From NCBI GenBank assembly GCA_039704465.1, contig JASFAU010000004.1, positions 1,364,001 through 1,428,000 of the forward strand: a stretch of DNA of 64,000 nucleotides, read 5' to 3'. Position 1 is the first letter of the stretch. The number at the start of each line of letters is the position of its first letter. Both the position numbers and the translations under genes were made by a program. This DNA comes from Plasmodiophora brassicae. Taxonomy: Eukaryota > Endomyxa > Phytomyxea > Plasmodiophorida > Plasmodiophoridae. The notes under the pieces are model-generated. The model worked only from the letters and a program-made list of their open reading frames with translations, was not told where the DNA came from and searched no databases. Below, piece after piece: positions 54,123-64,000 of this stretch.

Positions 54123-55545
54123 TCAGTCAAGGTGATTAAAGATAGGGAAGATGGCGGGTGCGGCCATCTGGACGGCGGCCTGGACGACGACAGCAACGCT
54201 GCTGCATGTGCCCACGATGACGATGCAAAAGTGACGGTCGGCGATCGGGATCGGGTTGTGCGCCTCCTTGCTGATGTCGTAGAAGATGTTGACGTAGGCG
54301 GCGCCGTTCAGGGCGCCCATCCACAGCATGAGCAGCATCTCGGCCGGCAGCGGCATGACCCGATGGTGCAGATGCGTGATATACAGGGCAAAGTTAATGG
54401 CTTGCAGCACAGACAGGATGGTGAACCGGTGGATGGCGAACAGCGGCCGGGATGATCGCGCCAGGAACGCCCCGATCTGGAACGAGACGTTCAGCAGTTC
54501 GAACGCGCTCGACTCCATCCAGTTCTGGAGCGGGCCGACACCAGCGCCCTTCTTCCACATGGTACCGCTCGTATGCGCCATCAAGGCTGTCATCAGGTAC
54601 GACATGAAGTTCTGCAGGAAGATGTTCACCATGTGTGAGTAGACCAACGCCAGCGAACGGGACCACTTGTGGCAGGACACCGGCTCGATGCCCGATGACG
54701 ACGATGACGAGGTTGATTGCGATCGCGTCGAGAAAGACTTTTTGTTACGATCCGCCAACGTAAACGCCAGACCGAACATGACGAGGAACGGAGTCATCAA
54801 GGCGAACACGACCCTGGGGGCGACCGTCAGGCGTCAGTCGTAGAAAGCGTAGGAAAGGGAAATGGCATTTACGGGAGGCGTAGTTTGAGAACACGCAATA
54901 ACAAAAGGAACAGCATGCTGCCGGCCAGGCCTGCCCCGCCGGAACCAGATGACCAGGCGCCGACCATCGATACCGGGAACGCTCGCAGCGAGCAAAGCAT
55001 CGATCTGCGGACACCATCAGTACATGTGGCTGGCATGCGAATGCGGAGAAGGCATTACATCTCGCCAAAGGCGGCCGCTGACCCGATGACAAAGATACCC
55101 AACATGACAGCGATGACGCTGGTCTCGGACCAGATGATCATGAGGCCTGTGCCGATGATGAACCCGACCAGTGTCACCATTGCGCTAACGCGAGGGGGTA
55201 CACGCTCCAGGAACACGTTCAGACCTGGGGACATACCAGTGAGCCGAACGAGATGCGATGCCGACGTGAAGGAGACGGACCTTGTACGATGATGCTGGCG
55301 ATGCCCTGGGCGAGGGAGACGATCCCGATCCACTTCTTTATGTTAAATCGCGTCGTGATCTCCGACGCGGAGCTCGTAACGACGTTGATGACGATGCTGT
55401 TAGACAGGCCGAGGAGGAAGAAGGCGACCCAGGTCAACCTGTACTGGCTGCTGGCCACAGGCTTCATCACGGGCGGTTGCCTCTCGAGGTCATCAGGGTG
55501 GACGGCGACGACACTGCTATGCTTCTTGCGGGACATCACTACCAT
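54123..55545 (-). CDS. CLN3: Battenin/CLN3 lysosomal membrane protein
   Basis: Multi-spanning endolysosomal membrane protein (Btn1 in yeast), involved in glycerophosphodiester export and pH balance. Exons 55545-55281, 55224-55059, 55004-54873 and 54813-54123 give 417 residues. Key motifs are WVAFFLLGLSNSIVINVV, FGEISMLCSLRA, the diagnostic VGAWSSGSGGAGLAGS, VVFALMTPFLVMFGLAFTLA and a late ALNGAAYVNIFYDISKEAH. A Ser-rich luminal or cytosolic loop follows FTLADRNKKSF. The motif spanning intron 2 and the glycine-rich motif together make this secure. Confidence 0.95.
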
Positions 55546-55987
55546 ACAGAATGACGACGAACCGCGGAATGTGCAGACAGATTAGTCTCCCCAGCGACCA
55601 ATCGGAAAACTGCGACCCGACCGGTTGATCGACGAGGTGGCTCACCACAGTCTACACACCCCGTGAGTGGGTGTCACCGAACCGCCGGCTAAATATAGCA
55701 TCCGTTTTTGGGCCTCTCGGAGCGGGCTGGTGTCTGGAACATTCCGGGCGGATTCGGAATCGTGCTCCGATTGTAGGTACAATAGCTACCTACCTAGTCG
55801 GGGGTCGCCGCCCGCTGACGACTAATGGTCCCCCCGGCAATGACGTGTGACTCATGTCGAAGGTGGCGGGTGAGTCAACTGTTGCATGTGATTCGGTGAA
55901 CCAGGGGGGCGGGATATCCCATCGCATATTATCGAACGTTAATCGCACACACGCCCGTCCGTTTGGCCACCCCTCGAACACTGCAAC
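55546..55987. other. Divergent intergenic region, CLN3 / short ORF
   Basis: About 440 bp between two divergent starts. A GGTAGGTAG-like motif (AGCTACCTACCTAG at 55786-55799) stands out as a possible shared promoter element. No gene recognised. Confidence 0.35.
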
Positions 55988-56278
55988 ATGGATTTCGACC
56001 AAATGGAGCCCTGGTTCGCGTCCCTGGGCGAATGCAAACTCGTGCTGACAATGGATACCGACCTGCAGAACCCGGTGTCAACCGTCACCGATGATCATCT
56101 GCTACCGATCGACCCGCTTGCCGAATCGACATTGCCCGATCACGGGTTCCTCAGCCTCGACGAATTCGGGTTGTTTCCCGCTGATGCCCCATCTGAACCG
56201 GCTCCGGTCGCACCATCACGAGTCGTCCTCCGCAGCGAGGCGCCCGCGGTCGGCTTGCAATGGACGCTTGAGCTCTGA
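55988..56278 (+). CDS. Short acidic hypothetical protein
   Basis: A 96-residue open frame, MDFDQMEPWFASLGECKLVL onward, rich in Asp, Glu, Leu and Pro (DPLAESTLPDHGFLSLDEFG). It ends GLQWTLEL. It lacks a signal peptide or known domain; the patches of acidic and hydrophobic residues resemble transcription activation domains. It may be a first exon rather than a whole gene. It is kept because composition and codon use look coding and the position fits a divergent gene start. Confidence 0.4.
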   Translation: MDFDQMEPWFASLGECKLVLTMDTDLQNPVSTVTDDHLLPIDPLAESTLPDHGFLSLDEFGLFPADAPSEPAPVAPSRVVLRSEAPAVGLQWTLEL

Positions 56279-56386
56279 TCCAGCCCCCAACTCATACTAC
56301 TAGATAATATATGTCACAAAGGGTTTAACTATACGTATCGACCAGGTGCTCTGTGACTGGGGCCTGGAGGAGTCCACAGTTCGGAG

Positions 56387-57245
56387 ATGGTCGTCGACTA
56401 CAGTAAATGGGAGACGCTCGCCAACGAAGAGGCCAAGAGCGAGGAGCTGGAGCGGCAGAGGCTCCGGGACGAACGGCACGCCAAGTACCTGAAGCAGCAG
56501 CAGGAGAAATGGGAGAAGGTCGGGTCGACCTGGACGGAGATCCATCACATTAGTGACTCGTAGCGCAGTATAAGGACGAGCACGGCGATCACGACCACCA
56601 TCAGGAGCATTCGTGCGGCTGTTCTATGATGGATCAGGAGCGGATAGAGCGCGCCCGCAAGGCCAAGAAAGACGAGATGCCCATCGCTGAACGCAACCTC
56701 CTCAAACTTGAAGCCATCAAAGCCGCCAAGACAGACGGCAATCGTCTGTTCAAAGAGGTTTTGTGCTGGAGTAACTCGATACTGCTATTGGTTAACGTCT
56801 GTCGAAGGGCAATCTGGACGTCGCTTACGCTGTTTATGAGCGGGGCGCCCTAATATGCAACGGTGTCTACAAGATGACTGACGAGCAGTACGATGAGGTT
56901 AGTCGGTTGGAGATGATGCTGGATCTGAACATGGCGGCCGTACGCCTGAGACAAGAGAAGTGGTTGGATGCGATCTCGTTGTGCAAGCAAGCGCTCGACA
57001 TCGACGCGAAGTGCAGCAAAGCGTATTACAGGATGGCGTGCGCCTACGTTGGTATGGGCGACTACGACCAGGCGCTCGACGTGCTCTCCAAAGGTGGCCA
57101 TGATGCCGAGTTCGAACGGAAACGCCAGGATATACTCGCCCTGAAACGAAAGCAGGAGGAGAAAGCGCGCAAGGTCATGCAAGCGATGAAGGGCGTATTG
57201 GTCAGGAAGCCGGGACAGGACGAGGCGCAGCCGACGCAAATATAA
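56387..57245 (+). CDS. TPR protein, Hsp-cochaperone-like
   Basis: Exons 56387-56518, 56569-56757 and 56808-57245, with 50-nt introns, give 252 residues. The start MVVDYSKWETLANEE recalls the N-terminus of Cdc37-type and other Hsp90 partners. It is followed by a charged helix, a His/Cys segment (DEHGDHDHHQEHSCGCSMMD) and TPR units (NRLFKEGNLDVAYAVYERGA; LDLNMAAVRLRQEKWLDAIS; SKAYYRMACAYVGMGDYDQA). The final helix is basic. A three-TPR domain next to a Cys/His segment suggests a chaperone- or metal-handling adaptor, but I cannot name the family. Confidence 0.7.
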
Positions 57246-57833
57246 TTAAGCAACCTGGTGCGCGGTTGAAGACGCTGCCTGAGAACGCGAGTATGGCGTA
57301 TAGGCCCATACAGGTCAGTTAGCAGATCAGCCGCGAATGTTACCAACGATGCTTGGCATGTGCCAGCGTTGGGCAATAAGTCGTGGACGGCAGCAAGTGC
57401 CGCCGCCGCAAGTAGCGGCATTGCGACCCTACCCATCGACATGAATGTTGGCCAGAACTGTTGTCGACAATGAGCAACTTGGGCCTGCCGCCAAGTCGAC
57501 ACAATCGACTCATGTCGGCAGGGTAGCTAGACCTCTCGCGAATTTACCATTTGACAGGACTCCTGTACATAGAGCGTGCGCGTTCAAGCCGGAGCCCGCC
57601 ATAATGCATGCATGACGTCCCAGTTCCGCTCTGAATGGCAACGGCGACTGGTTGAACAGACCGGACGCGAGCAGCCGCTGCAAATGACACAGATCCCGCA
57701 TGTCGTTGCTGCGATGCTTCGCGCACGCACGTGCTCCATGTGACCTTTCGGGAGCAGTGAAGGGCACCGCAAGGAAGTACGACGTACGTATCGTCAACGC
57801 AGATCCGAGATTGGCGTCGCAAGTCGCAACACC
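57246..57833. other. Intergenic before the transposon cluster
   Basis: About 590 bp without a convincing gene. Several short frames occur on both strands; no terminal inverted repeat was recognised. Confidence 0.35.
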
Positions 57834-58860
57834 ATGGGATCCGACAATGAAACGATCGAGTCTTCTGAGGACGAAGGAGCACGGAGGAGCTTCAAACCGT
57901 TTAGCCGCAAGACGGCTATACGCAAAACTCGATCGCATGGGCGTGCCTTCAGCCTTCCGTCCTGTGTCCAGGACGCTATCGAGGCGCGAGTCAACGAGCA
58001 GGAGGTAATGGATGCTAACGTCAATGTCAGGTCCATATACTTGTACATCAAGGGGTCAGGCAGGCGTCTGTATTGTGCATTCTAGCATTTACTTATATAA
58101 CCGAGCTGGCTAGGGCTTTCCCAGAGCACGCCGGCGGCGCAGAAAATCCGACGCTTTCTCAACAACAATGGCAGGCTGGTGACGCGACGGTACACGCGTA
58201 CCGCTCAAAACACCCGGCACAGCGAGGCGGTTGCTACCGAATACATACCTGAAAGCGACGACAGACCTGACCGACGTGCTCGGCATCCGTGTCCCACGAA
58301 TGGTCTTCAAGATGAATGAGACGCCTTTGCCATTTGATATGCCGAAGGGATGGGCCCTTGCCAGAAAAGGCAGCAGAAGCGTCTCTGCACGACCACCAGC
58401 AACGCCAATCGCGTGACGGTGTGCATCAGCGTCTCAATGGCAGGAGACAAGCTGCCTCTTCTGGTCATCTTTAAAGGCAAGACTGTTTCGTCTCCATGGT
58501 TCCTCGAAATGTATCGTTATGATGGGTTTGTAGGCAAACCGGGGGGCGCATGTTGACAAGGAGCTGAAGCGCTTGGACGACCAGATGAACGGCGGTCACC
58601 GCTGCATAGTCCAGCCTTCCTCCTGGAACGATGAAAAGGGCATGCAGGTGTACGTGGACGAGATATTTGGTCCTTGAATTGGAAGGCGTCCAGTGACGTC
58701 GTCGCTGATGCTGTTGGATGAGTTCGCTGCTCACAAGTGCACCTCAGTGAGAAACGGATTTGCCAAGTATGATGCAGAGGTGGACATCATCTTGCCATCG
58801 TACACCTGACGTCTTCAGGTGGTGGATGTGGGCATCAATAAGCCGTTAAGGACAAGATTT
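57834..58860 (+). mobile_element. pogo/Tigger-type DDE transposase remnant
   Basis: Broken frames of a Tc1/mariner-superfamily (pogo-like) transposase. Visible pieces are a helical N-terminal segment (VQDAIEARVNEQEVMDANVN), the DDE core start (VFKMNETPLPFDMPKGWA, then ANRVTVCISVSMAGDKLPLL and VIFKGK) and a later LMLLDEFAAHKCTSVRNGF followed by LQVVDVGINKP. The first catalytic aspartate (normally MDETP) is Asn here, and several frameshifts and stops separate the pieces. The element is inactive as read. Confidence 0.75.
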
Positions 58861-59125
58861 GAACTCTATGGGACACCTGGTTGATTGCAGAGCTGGCGGC
58901 GCGACCAGGACCGACGCCGCGCTCGGACCCTGTCCTTGAATGGCTTGTTAATTCCGACGTCTACCACCTGGAGTCGTCCGGCATACGACAGGGGATGCGA
59001 AAGCTTGGCGAAACCGTCTATCACTGAGGTGCACTTGTGAGCAGCGAAGACGTCCAGCAGGCAGCAGCATCAGCGAGGTCAATGGGATATTTTAGGGAAC
59101 TGCGGGCACTGATTTACCGCGATGA

Positions 59126-59669
59126 CGTGGCAAGGCTGACGTCGTCGTCGTGGAGACGTGGATCGATCAACGTCATTCTGTAACTGTGTTATTGCGTACC
59201 GTCAAGAGTCTGCAGACACGGGACTACAGACGTCCCCGTGGCTCTTCTTCGTCGATCCCAGAACCTTCTGCTTCAGCTCATGTCGCGAGTGGCTCATGCG
59301 ATCCGCGATCACTTTGGCAACCTTGTCCAGCATGTGTTTGGTCGCTGCAATCTCCGTATTCAGCAGGCACTGCCCGCTGCAACCTCCGTGTTCAGCAGGC
59401 ACTGCTGGCCATGACGTTGGCAAGTACCGGGCAGTGCCTGCTGAATACGGAGATTGCAGCGACCAAACACATGCTGGACAAGGTTGCCAAAGTGATCGCG
59501 GATCGTATGAGCCACTCGCGACATGAGCTGAAGCAGAAGGTTCTGGGATCGACGAAGAAGAGCCACGGGGACGTCTGTAGTCCCGTGTCTGCAGACTCTT
59601 GACGGTACGTAATAACAGAGTAACAGAATGACGTTTTCCCGTCTCCACGACGACGTCAGCCTTGCCACG
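59126..59669. repeat. Long foldback: inverted repeat with ~245-bp arms
   Basis: 59126-59376 and 59428-59669 are near-exact reverse complements, with a 51-bp centre and a few indels and mismatches. The same protein-like sequence can therefore be read on both strands (for example LDKVAKVIADRMSHSRHELK). The centre contains a further short copy of CAGCAGGCACTGC. It resembles a foldback or MITE-like insertion, or an inverted duplication of transposon sequence. A transcript would form a long hairpin. Confidence 0.9.
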
Positions 59670-59723
59670 GCTAGTCGTGGTCCTTTCGATGCCATACTCT
59701 GACACTCACAACAGCCACGCATC

Positions 59724-60491
59724 ATGGAAGCTGTTAGACAAATGCATATGATGCTGGCAATTTGTGCAATCGGTCTGGTGGCACACAAGACGATACCATG
59801 GGCAGCGGCGTCTTGTGACGGGATTGCCCTGGTCCGGTGGCCGTCAACGGGTGACCACGTTGTTTGCTCGGTGGAGTTTAAAACGTGTGTAGCCCCAGGT
59901 ACGCTCGAACAGGCCTTTGCAGTGCGCGAGCACCTAGAGGAACTCATCGTCGTTGAGAACGTTGGCGATCCACGGTGGTTTGAGAGCATTACAGAGGACC
60001 ACCGAGCTCAAGTCCTGCATCAAATGTTCGTGTCAGGTCTCAAGCACTTTGTGTATGTACGGGCTTCGATGACCGACATTATCTATTGTGTCCTCGGACG
60101 GGCTTCGGACGACGCTATTGACCGCTTCGGGAGGGCTGTTCTATCTGTCGGTGAGTCGCTTCTCTCGTGGGCCCATCCGACTGGAGACACCAGCGAGGTA
60201 GTGATTCCGAACTGGATTGACGAATCGGACAAGCGTCTTCTCCAAAGTCACCTTCCCTTTTGGCGAATGGTTCAAGAGCACGTCAATAGAAACGGTCCTC
60301 TGGTTCCTATCGAGACGTTCAAGCACGCCGCTCAGGTCCTGTACTGCAAGACCAAAGGCGGCGTCGATAAAGCCACATTCGACGTCAATAAGATTCGATA
60401 TCCAAAGTCAAAGCTTGGATTTGAGGCCAAATACGTGACCCATTTGCTGTACCAGGCATGTGGCCTCAACGCATGCATTGCCTACAGGTGA
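59724..60491 (+). CDS. Nuclease-like (YqaJ-type) ORF with piggyBac-like GGVD segment
   Basis: A 255-codon frame, likely from a transposable element. Residues ~25-150 follow the YqaJ/PD-(D/E)XK exonuclease pattern: AASCDGIALVR ... VVCSVEFKT (D, then E-x-K) ... APGTLEQAF ... AQVLHQMFVSGLKHFVYVRA. The C-terminal part has YCKTKGGVDKATFDVNKIRY, then LYQACGLNACIAYR, much like the last catalytic block of piggyBac transposases (GGVD, then W..., then N-x-x-x-x-Y). A further frame at 60546-60864 could be the next exon, but no canonical intron joins it in phase, so the element is probably damaged. Confidence 0.6.
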   Translation: MEAVRQMHMMLAICAIGLVAHKTIPWAAASCDGIALVRWPSTGDHVVCSVEFKTCVAPGTLEQAFAVREHLEELIVVENVGDPRWFESITEDHRAQVLHQMFVSGLKHFVYVRASMTDIIYCVLGRASDDAIDRFGRAVLSVGESLLSWAHPTGDTSEVVIPNWIDESDKRLLQSHLPFWRMVQEHVNRNGPLVPIETFKHAAQVLYCKTKGGVDKATFDVNKIRYPKSKLGFEAKYVTHLLYQACGLNACIAYR

Positions 60492-60895
60492 TTTGTGTAC
60501 TGATCTGTACGGGATCTCCGCTGATACTTACTTTGTCTGTCAGGTACTGGACGTACCACAGGAATTAAGCGACCAAAATAGATCGCTTCCAAGTCTGAAG
60601 AGCGTCCGGCGTGAGCTCTCGTCGATGGAAGCGTTTGAAGACTTCGTCATCGAGGCAGGTCAGGAGATTGTCCGCCGAGGTGATGACCTCGGGGCACTCT
60701 TGTCCGGAAAGGGCGTGGAAGAGCAGCGCCCCAACCTCAGCGAGCAAGCTGTCGCTGACCTGCAAGCGAAGATTCCCAAAGGACGTGTTTTGCGCTTCTT
60801 CAGCACTGACGATGGATGGCTGCTGAGGTTTACTCAATTGCATCCCGGTCAGTTGTCATACTAATACCACCTTTAGGAGCTCTGGAACGCACAGA

Positions 60896-62203
60896 ATGGA
60901 GAGGATAACCCGAGATCCTCTGACCGACATGCCCTTAACCCGGTCTGTACGACGTTGTGCGCTCTGCGTTCGCGAGACCAGTAACTACTGTCATGTGTGC
61001 CGACAATTCCTGTGCAACGTTGCGCCCAAAGACGGCACCCACCGGGCCTGCTCCACAGATTTCCATTTCTTGCGGGAATTGCCGTCAACGAAGAGGAAGG
61101 ACATCGTCAAGCGCGCTTACCGTATGAAGCCGGGTGAGAGGGAAGAACGGTCACGGCGCGCTAGCCAACTCGCTGCATCAAAGAAAGCTGTTGCGAATGA
61201 TAGCGCCAGCGTCGATACCGCCTCCCCTGCCAATGAATTACAAGTGGAACAGCTTGTTAAGCGCCGCAGAGGCCGCCCGAGAAAGCGTCCCCGGCCAGGC
61301 ACATCCGATGAAATCGCTGTTGCGCCAGGTATGTCCCTTCGGAATATTCGTCGTTCAATGATTTCGATTAGCACACTTACTTTTGGCCTAGATTCTGGAG
61401 GTGTACCAGCAGATGCTCAGAGTAGAAACCGAATTGATGCACCGGCAGATTCGGCTCCGGCAACAACCAGTTCAGGCCACCTTGCCGGCACACCTGCTCG
61501 GGCAGAACGCCCAGAAGCTGTTGCCAACCTCGAGGACAGCCGTGTGCATAAGCGTCAGTGTCTAGAGGCATCTGACGATGTCCCTTCCACCCCCGGTACT
61601 TCTAGAATGATATATATATTGAAGAGAGGATGTGGACTGAGCTCTAATTTGTTCTCGGTTGCTCTCGTTCAGGAGGGACTCAGGCAGGAGCCCACTATGC
61701 GACGGATGTTAGTCGTCGCCGACCAACTACCCGTTCTGCTACGCGAGGAGGCTACAACTGAATCTTCTGACATGCTACGGTTGCATGAAGAATGTCCATG
61801 AATGAATGAAAATTCTCTCTTTTTCTACGCAGGTCGGAGTTGCACGGGCTTTGTGAGGGACACTCGAAAAATCGTAGTGTCGCCATCGAGCGCAGTCATG
61901 ACTTCGTTCTTGCGTCCAGCCGCAGTTATCGGCATGGAGTCTATGCCTGGATTCACAATCGAAATGCTGTCTTCAAGGATGCGTCCGTTTCTGCATTCTA
62001 TGAGACCAGATACAGGCAGAGGTAGGTATAATCATCCCAATACTCATGCCAGTGCTGACATGTCTCTTCTTTCACCGGATTCACATTTCTCAGGAGATGG
62101 TTCCGACAGAATCGAACCTAGCGAACCGCCGCCCTCGAACGCAACGACAAACGGTCTCACTAGTGAACCGTTCGGATCGGAGCTGGAGCGCTGGAAGTTC
62201 TAA
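60896..62203 (+). CDS. Zinc-ribbon and AT-hook ORF, possible continuation of the element
   Basis: A 301-codon frame at 60896-61801, with another piece to 62203. RRCALCVRETSNYCHVCRQF then LC...H...C...FH is a CxxC...CxxC...C...H zinc module like the one ending piggyBac transposases. Next comes a clear AT-hook (RRRGRPRKRPRPG), then a Ser/Ala/Pro-rich region. The third piece (ERSHDFVLASSRSYRHGVYA) may be joined by an intron. Position directly after the GGVD ORF suggests a single split transposase-derived gene, now interrupted; a host gene is not excluded. Confidence 0.45.
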
Positions 62204-62207
62204 ACGT

Positions 62208-64000
62208 TTATGAAATGATCGTGTTCATAGCGTGTTGGAGGTACCGGCTGAGTTCAGGATTGTCGGTCGCGGTGTCATGCAGGTCAGATAGGGCCGCGAA
62301 CAGGGCCACATCCGCCTGCCCTCGACAGCAATGAGAAATGGCTTGCGCGATGATGGCCAGGGAGCCGCCATCAGATGCCGGGCATAGCTGCAGCATTCGT
62401 CCCAGGACGATATGACTGGACGGGTCAGCCTGCAGGTGGCCACACAGCCTCATAATAGCGGGCAGGTCACCTTCGTTATGCTCCTGCGTTGACATGTCAG
62501 GGGTCCAACAAGGGCACCCAGTGCATGCAGAATATCAGCACATACCATGGTTCCCTCGGCATCGGTTAACCAGTCGGTTAGAGTAGCGGATGTCAGTGCA
62601 AGGTCGACATGGAGATCACCGACGACGCAAGCTAGGCGGGCGGCAACCGGGAGCGACAGCCGGTGTCGCAGCGACCGCAGGCGATGGAAGAGCAGAGCGC
62701 ACTGAGCGCGAACGCCCGCCGAGCAGGACATGGACAGGAAATGGACCGTCACCCGGGCTAGGCACGACATCGCACCTGAACGTGATACCGTCAGCGGCAG
62801 CTGGACACGAGGCGCAACGTTGCAACACATTACCATCTTCTTCGATGTTAGCATGAATGAATGACAACAACGAATGCTTCTCAACCAGATCGGAACGACT
62901 TCTCTGGACGTCGACGGCGGCTTCCAGAAGAGCCCACAGCTAGCAACGTCGTTAGCGAGCAGGTATGCAACGAGGCCGGCACCGTACCGGCTGTATGTCT
63001 CTGCCAACAGCATTGCTGTTGGCCAGCTGGGCATGCAGCGTGAGGATTCTCGGCCATAGGCCCGATTTCGCCATCGTCCGGGCCGAAGTATAATCAGACA
63101 GGCCGTCCGCCCAGCATTGCACGATCCACTGCATCTGACGCACCGGTTGGAAGGGATCGTTCATCTGGAACTCGTCTGTGGATGCGCTGCGTCAGCTGAA
63201 GGAATCGGCGAGGGTCAGCAGGTGGCCCTACCTGGGATCTTGCGAACAGGCAGCCAGGCCCGGCGGGCGAGTATCGTCGACGCGGTCTTGTACATCGGGT
63301 GGGCAGTACCCTTTCGCGAAACAACGCATTCGAACAGCGAGGCCCACAGCGACGCTGTTAACGAGGGGATCACAGGCAGGTCGGCTTCCCCGTCGTTGAC
63401 GTCACCGTCATCATCCTCGTCCGTCGTCACGACCGAGTTCCGAACAAGTTCGAGCAGGAGACGCGCCTAGCATTCAGTCAAACGACCGGCGATGAACAGA
63501 TGGGTTCCGCGTTGCACCTCGCTGCTTAAAGACGTCGAGCCGCACGACTGGACGCGATGCAAGAACGCGTACGAGCACGAACGGACATCGATACAGGCAC
63601 TGCACAGGCCACCTCGAATCACAAAACTGATGATGCCACAGTCTGCCAGAGGAAGCACATTTAGTCCAGGACGCTTCACGGGAACGCCGAAGTACCAGAG
63701 ATCTTGGCTGGCAGGGGACCGTTCAGGTCCGATCGGTCGAGAGCCGCTAGTGCCGCGGGGACTATCCAGCGTGGGTCGCCTCGGTTCTTCTTCACAATCG
63801 GGCGAACGCAATCCCAGAACCACTCGTTGTTGTTCCTTCCCGTCTTGTCACCGTCCAGCACCGAATACCCTTCGGCTGCGCTGCCGAATCGACGACCATG
63901 CAAGTCGAACGCCAAATGCCGATCTATTCATCAGCGCACTTAGACTGGGCGTGGTTATTCGGCAAACGGTGTTGGTACCTGCGGCCGCGAGGCAATCATA
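62208..64000 (-). CDS. URB1: URB1/Npa1-like ribosome biogenesis factor, C-terminal part (cut by window edge)
   Basis: Large nucleolar HEAT-repeat protein needed for 60S pre-ribosome maturation. Only the C-terminal part is here; the 5' end lies beyond 64000. Pieces recognised on the minus strand: GDPRWIVPAALAALDRSDLN, then after a 53-nt intron (63647-63699) DCGIISFVIRGGLCSACIDV. After another intron come ARLLLELVRNSVV, GTAHPMYKTASTILARRAWL and VRQMQWIVQCWADGLSDYTS. The order (first-column block, HPMY..., W..GL.DY) follows the conserved URB1 C-terminal domain. Further helices (LACVVGDLHVDLALTSATLT) and the end LSRYLQHAMNTIIS follow. Exact exon limits are uncertain. Confidence 0.65.

Noticed and set aside
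1..64000. CRISPR arrays, operons, Shine-Dalgarno sites, bacterial promoters
   Set aside because: None seen; gene structure is plainly eukaryotic with spliceosomal introns.

Overview
The window is nuclear DNA of a small-genome eukaryote, probably a flagellated single-celled organism. Genes sit 100-700 bp apart on both strands, and most are cut by many very short introns. The introns I could place are mostly 49-61 nt, with GT (often GTACG or GTAAG) donors, CAG/TAG acceptors and CTAAC-like branch sites. I rebuilt gene models by joining frames across these introns and testing whether a conserved protein resulted. Coordinates therefore give whole CDS spans, introns included. The lineage cannot be fixed from sequence alone. 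The gene mix is unusual: yeast-type mannosyltransferases (Mnn9/Anp1 and Mnn1 families) lie beside ASPM, battenin/CLN3 and a CCDC113/CCDC96-type axonemal protein. That argues for an organism with cilia or flagella, outside the crown fungi and land plants.

Left third (0-23.5 kb): ribosomal protein uL2, the GPI-anchor subunit PIG-F, a small coiled-coil protein, a CENP-A-like histone H3, a BAX-inhibitor-1 family protein, an HLTF/Rad5-type SNF2 protein with extra PARP-finger and SAP domains, the splicing factor SF3B1, a cytochrome P450, a tandem pair of predicted secreted zinc-finger proteins, a COX7A-like small subunit, an F-box/LRR protein, a small acidic protein and a GT61-type glycosyltransferase. 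A Copia fragment follows.

Middle (23.5-46 kb): a 13-exon ASPM homologue, an Mnn9-family mannosyltransferase, a TMX3-like disulfide isomerase, a CCDC113-type protein beside an EF-hand protein, a repeat-bearing region, an initiator tRNA-Met, a mitochondrial carrier, a DEK_C/SWIB chromatin protein, a short-chain dehydrogenase, an Mnn1-family mannosyltransferase and a TLC-domain membrane protein.

Right third (46-64 kb): a TEN1-like OB-fold protein, a PH/ankyrin protein, exocyst Sec6, an unrecognised 501-aa protein, CLN3, an unknown short ORF, a TPR co-chaperone-like protein, a nest of transposon material, and the C-terminal part of an URB1/Npa1-like ribosome-biogenesis gene that runs off the right edge. 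The transposon nest holds a pogo/Tigger remnant, a long foldback, and a nuclease-like ORF with a piggyBac-like tail.

Most genes are housekeeping and do not form operons. Recurring themes are genome maintenance (HLTF, CENP-A, TEN1, ASPM), Golgi/ER glycosylation and folding (PIG-F, GT61, GT62, GT71, TMX3, TLC) and cilia (CCDC113-type, EF-hand).
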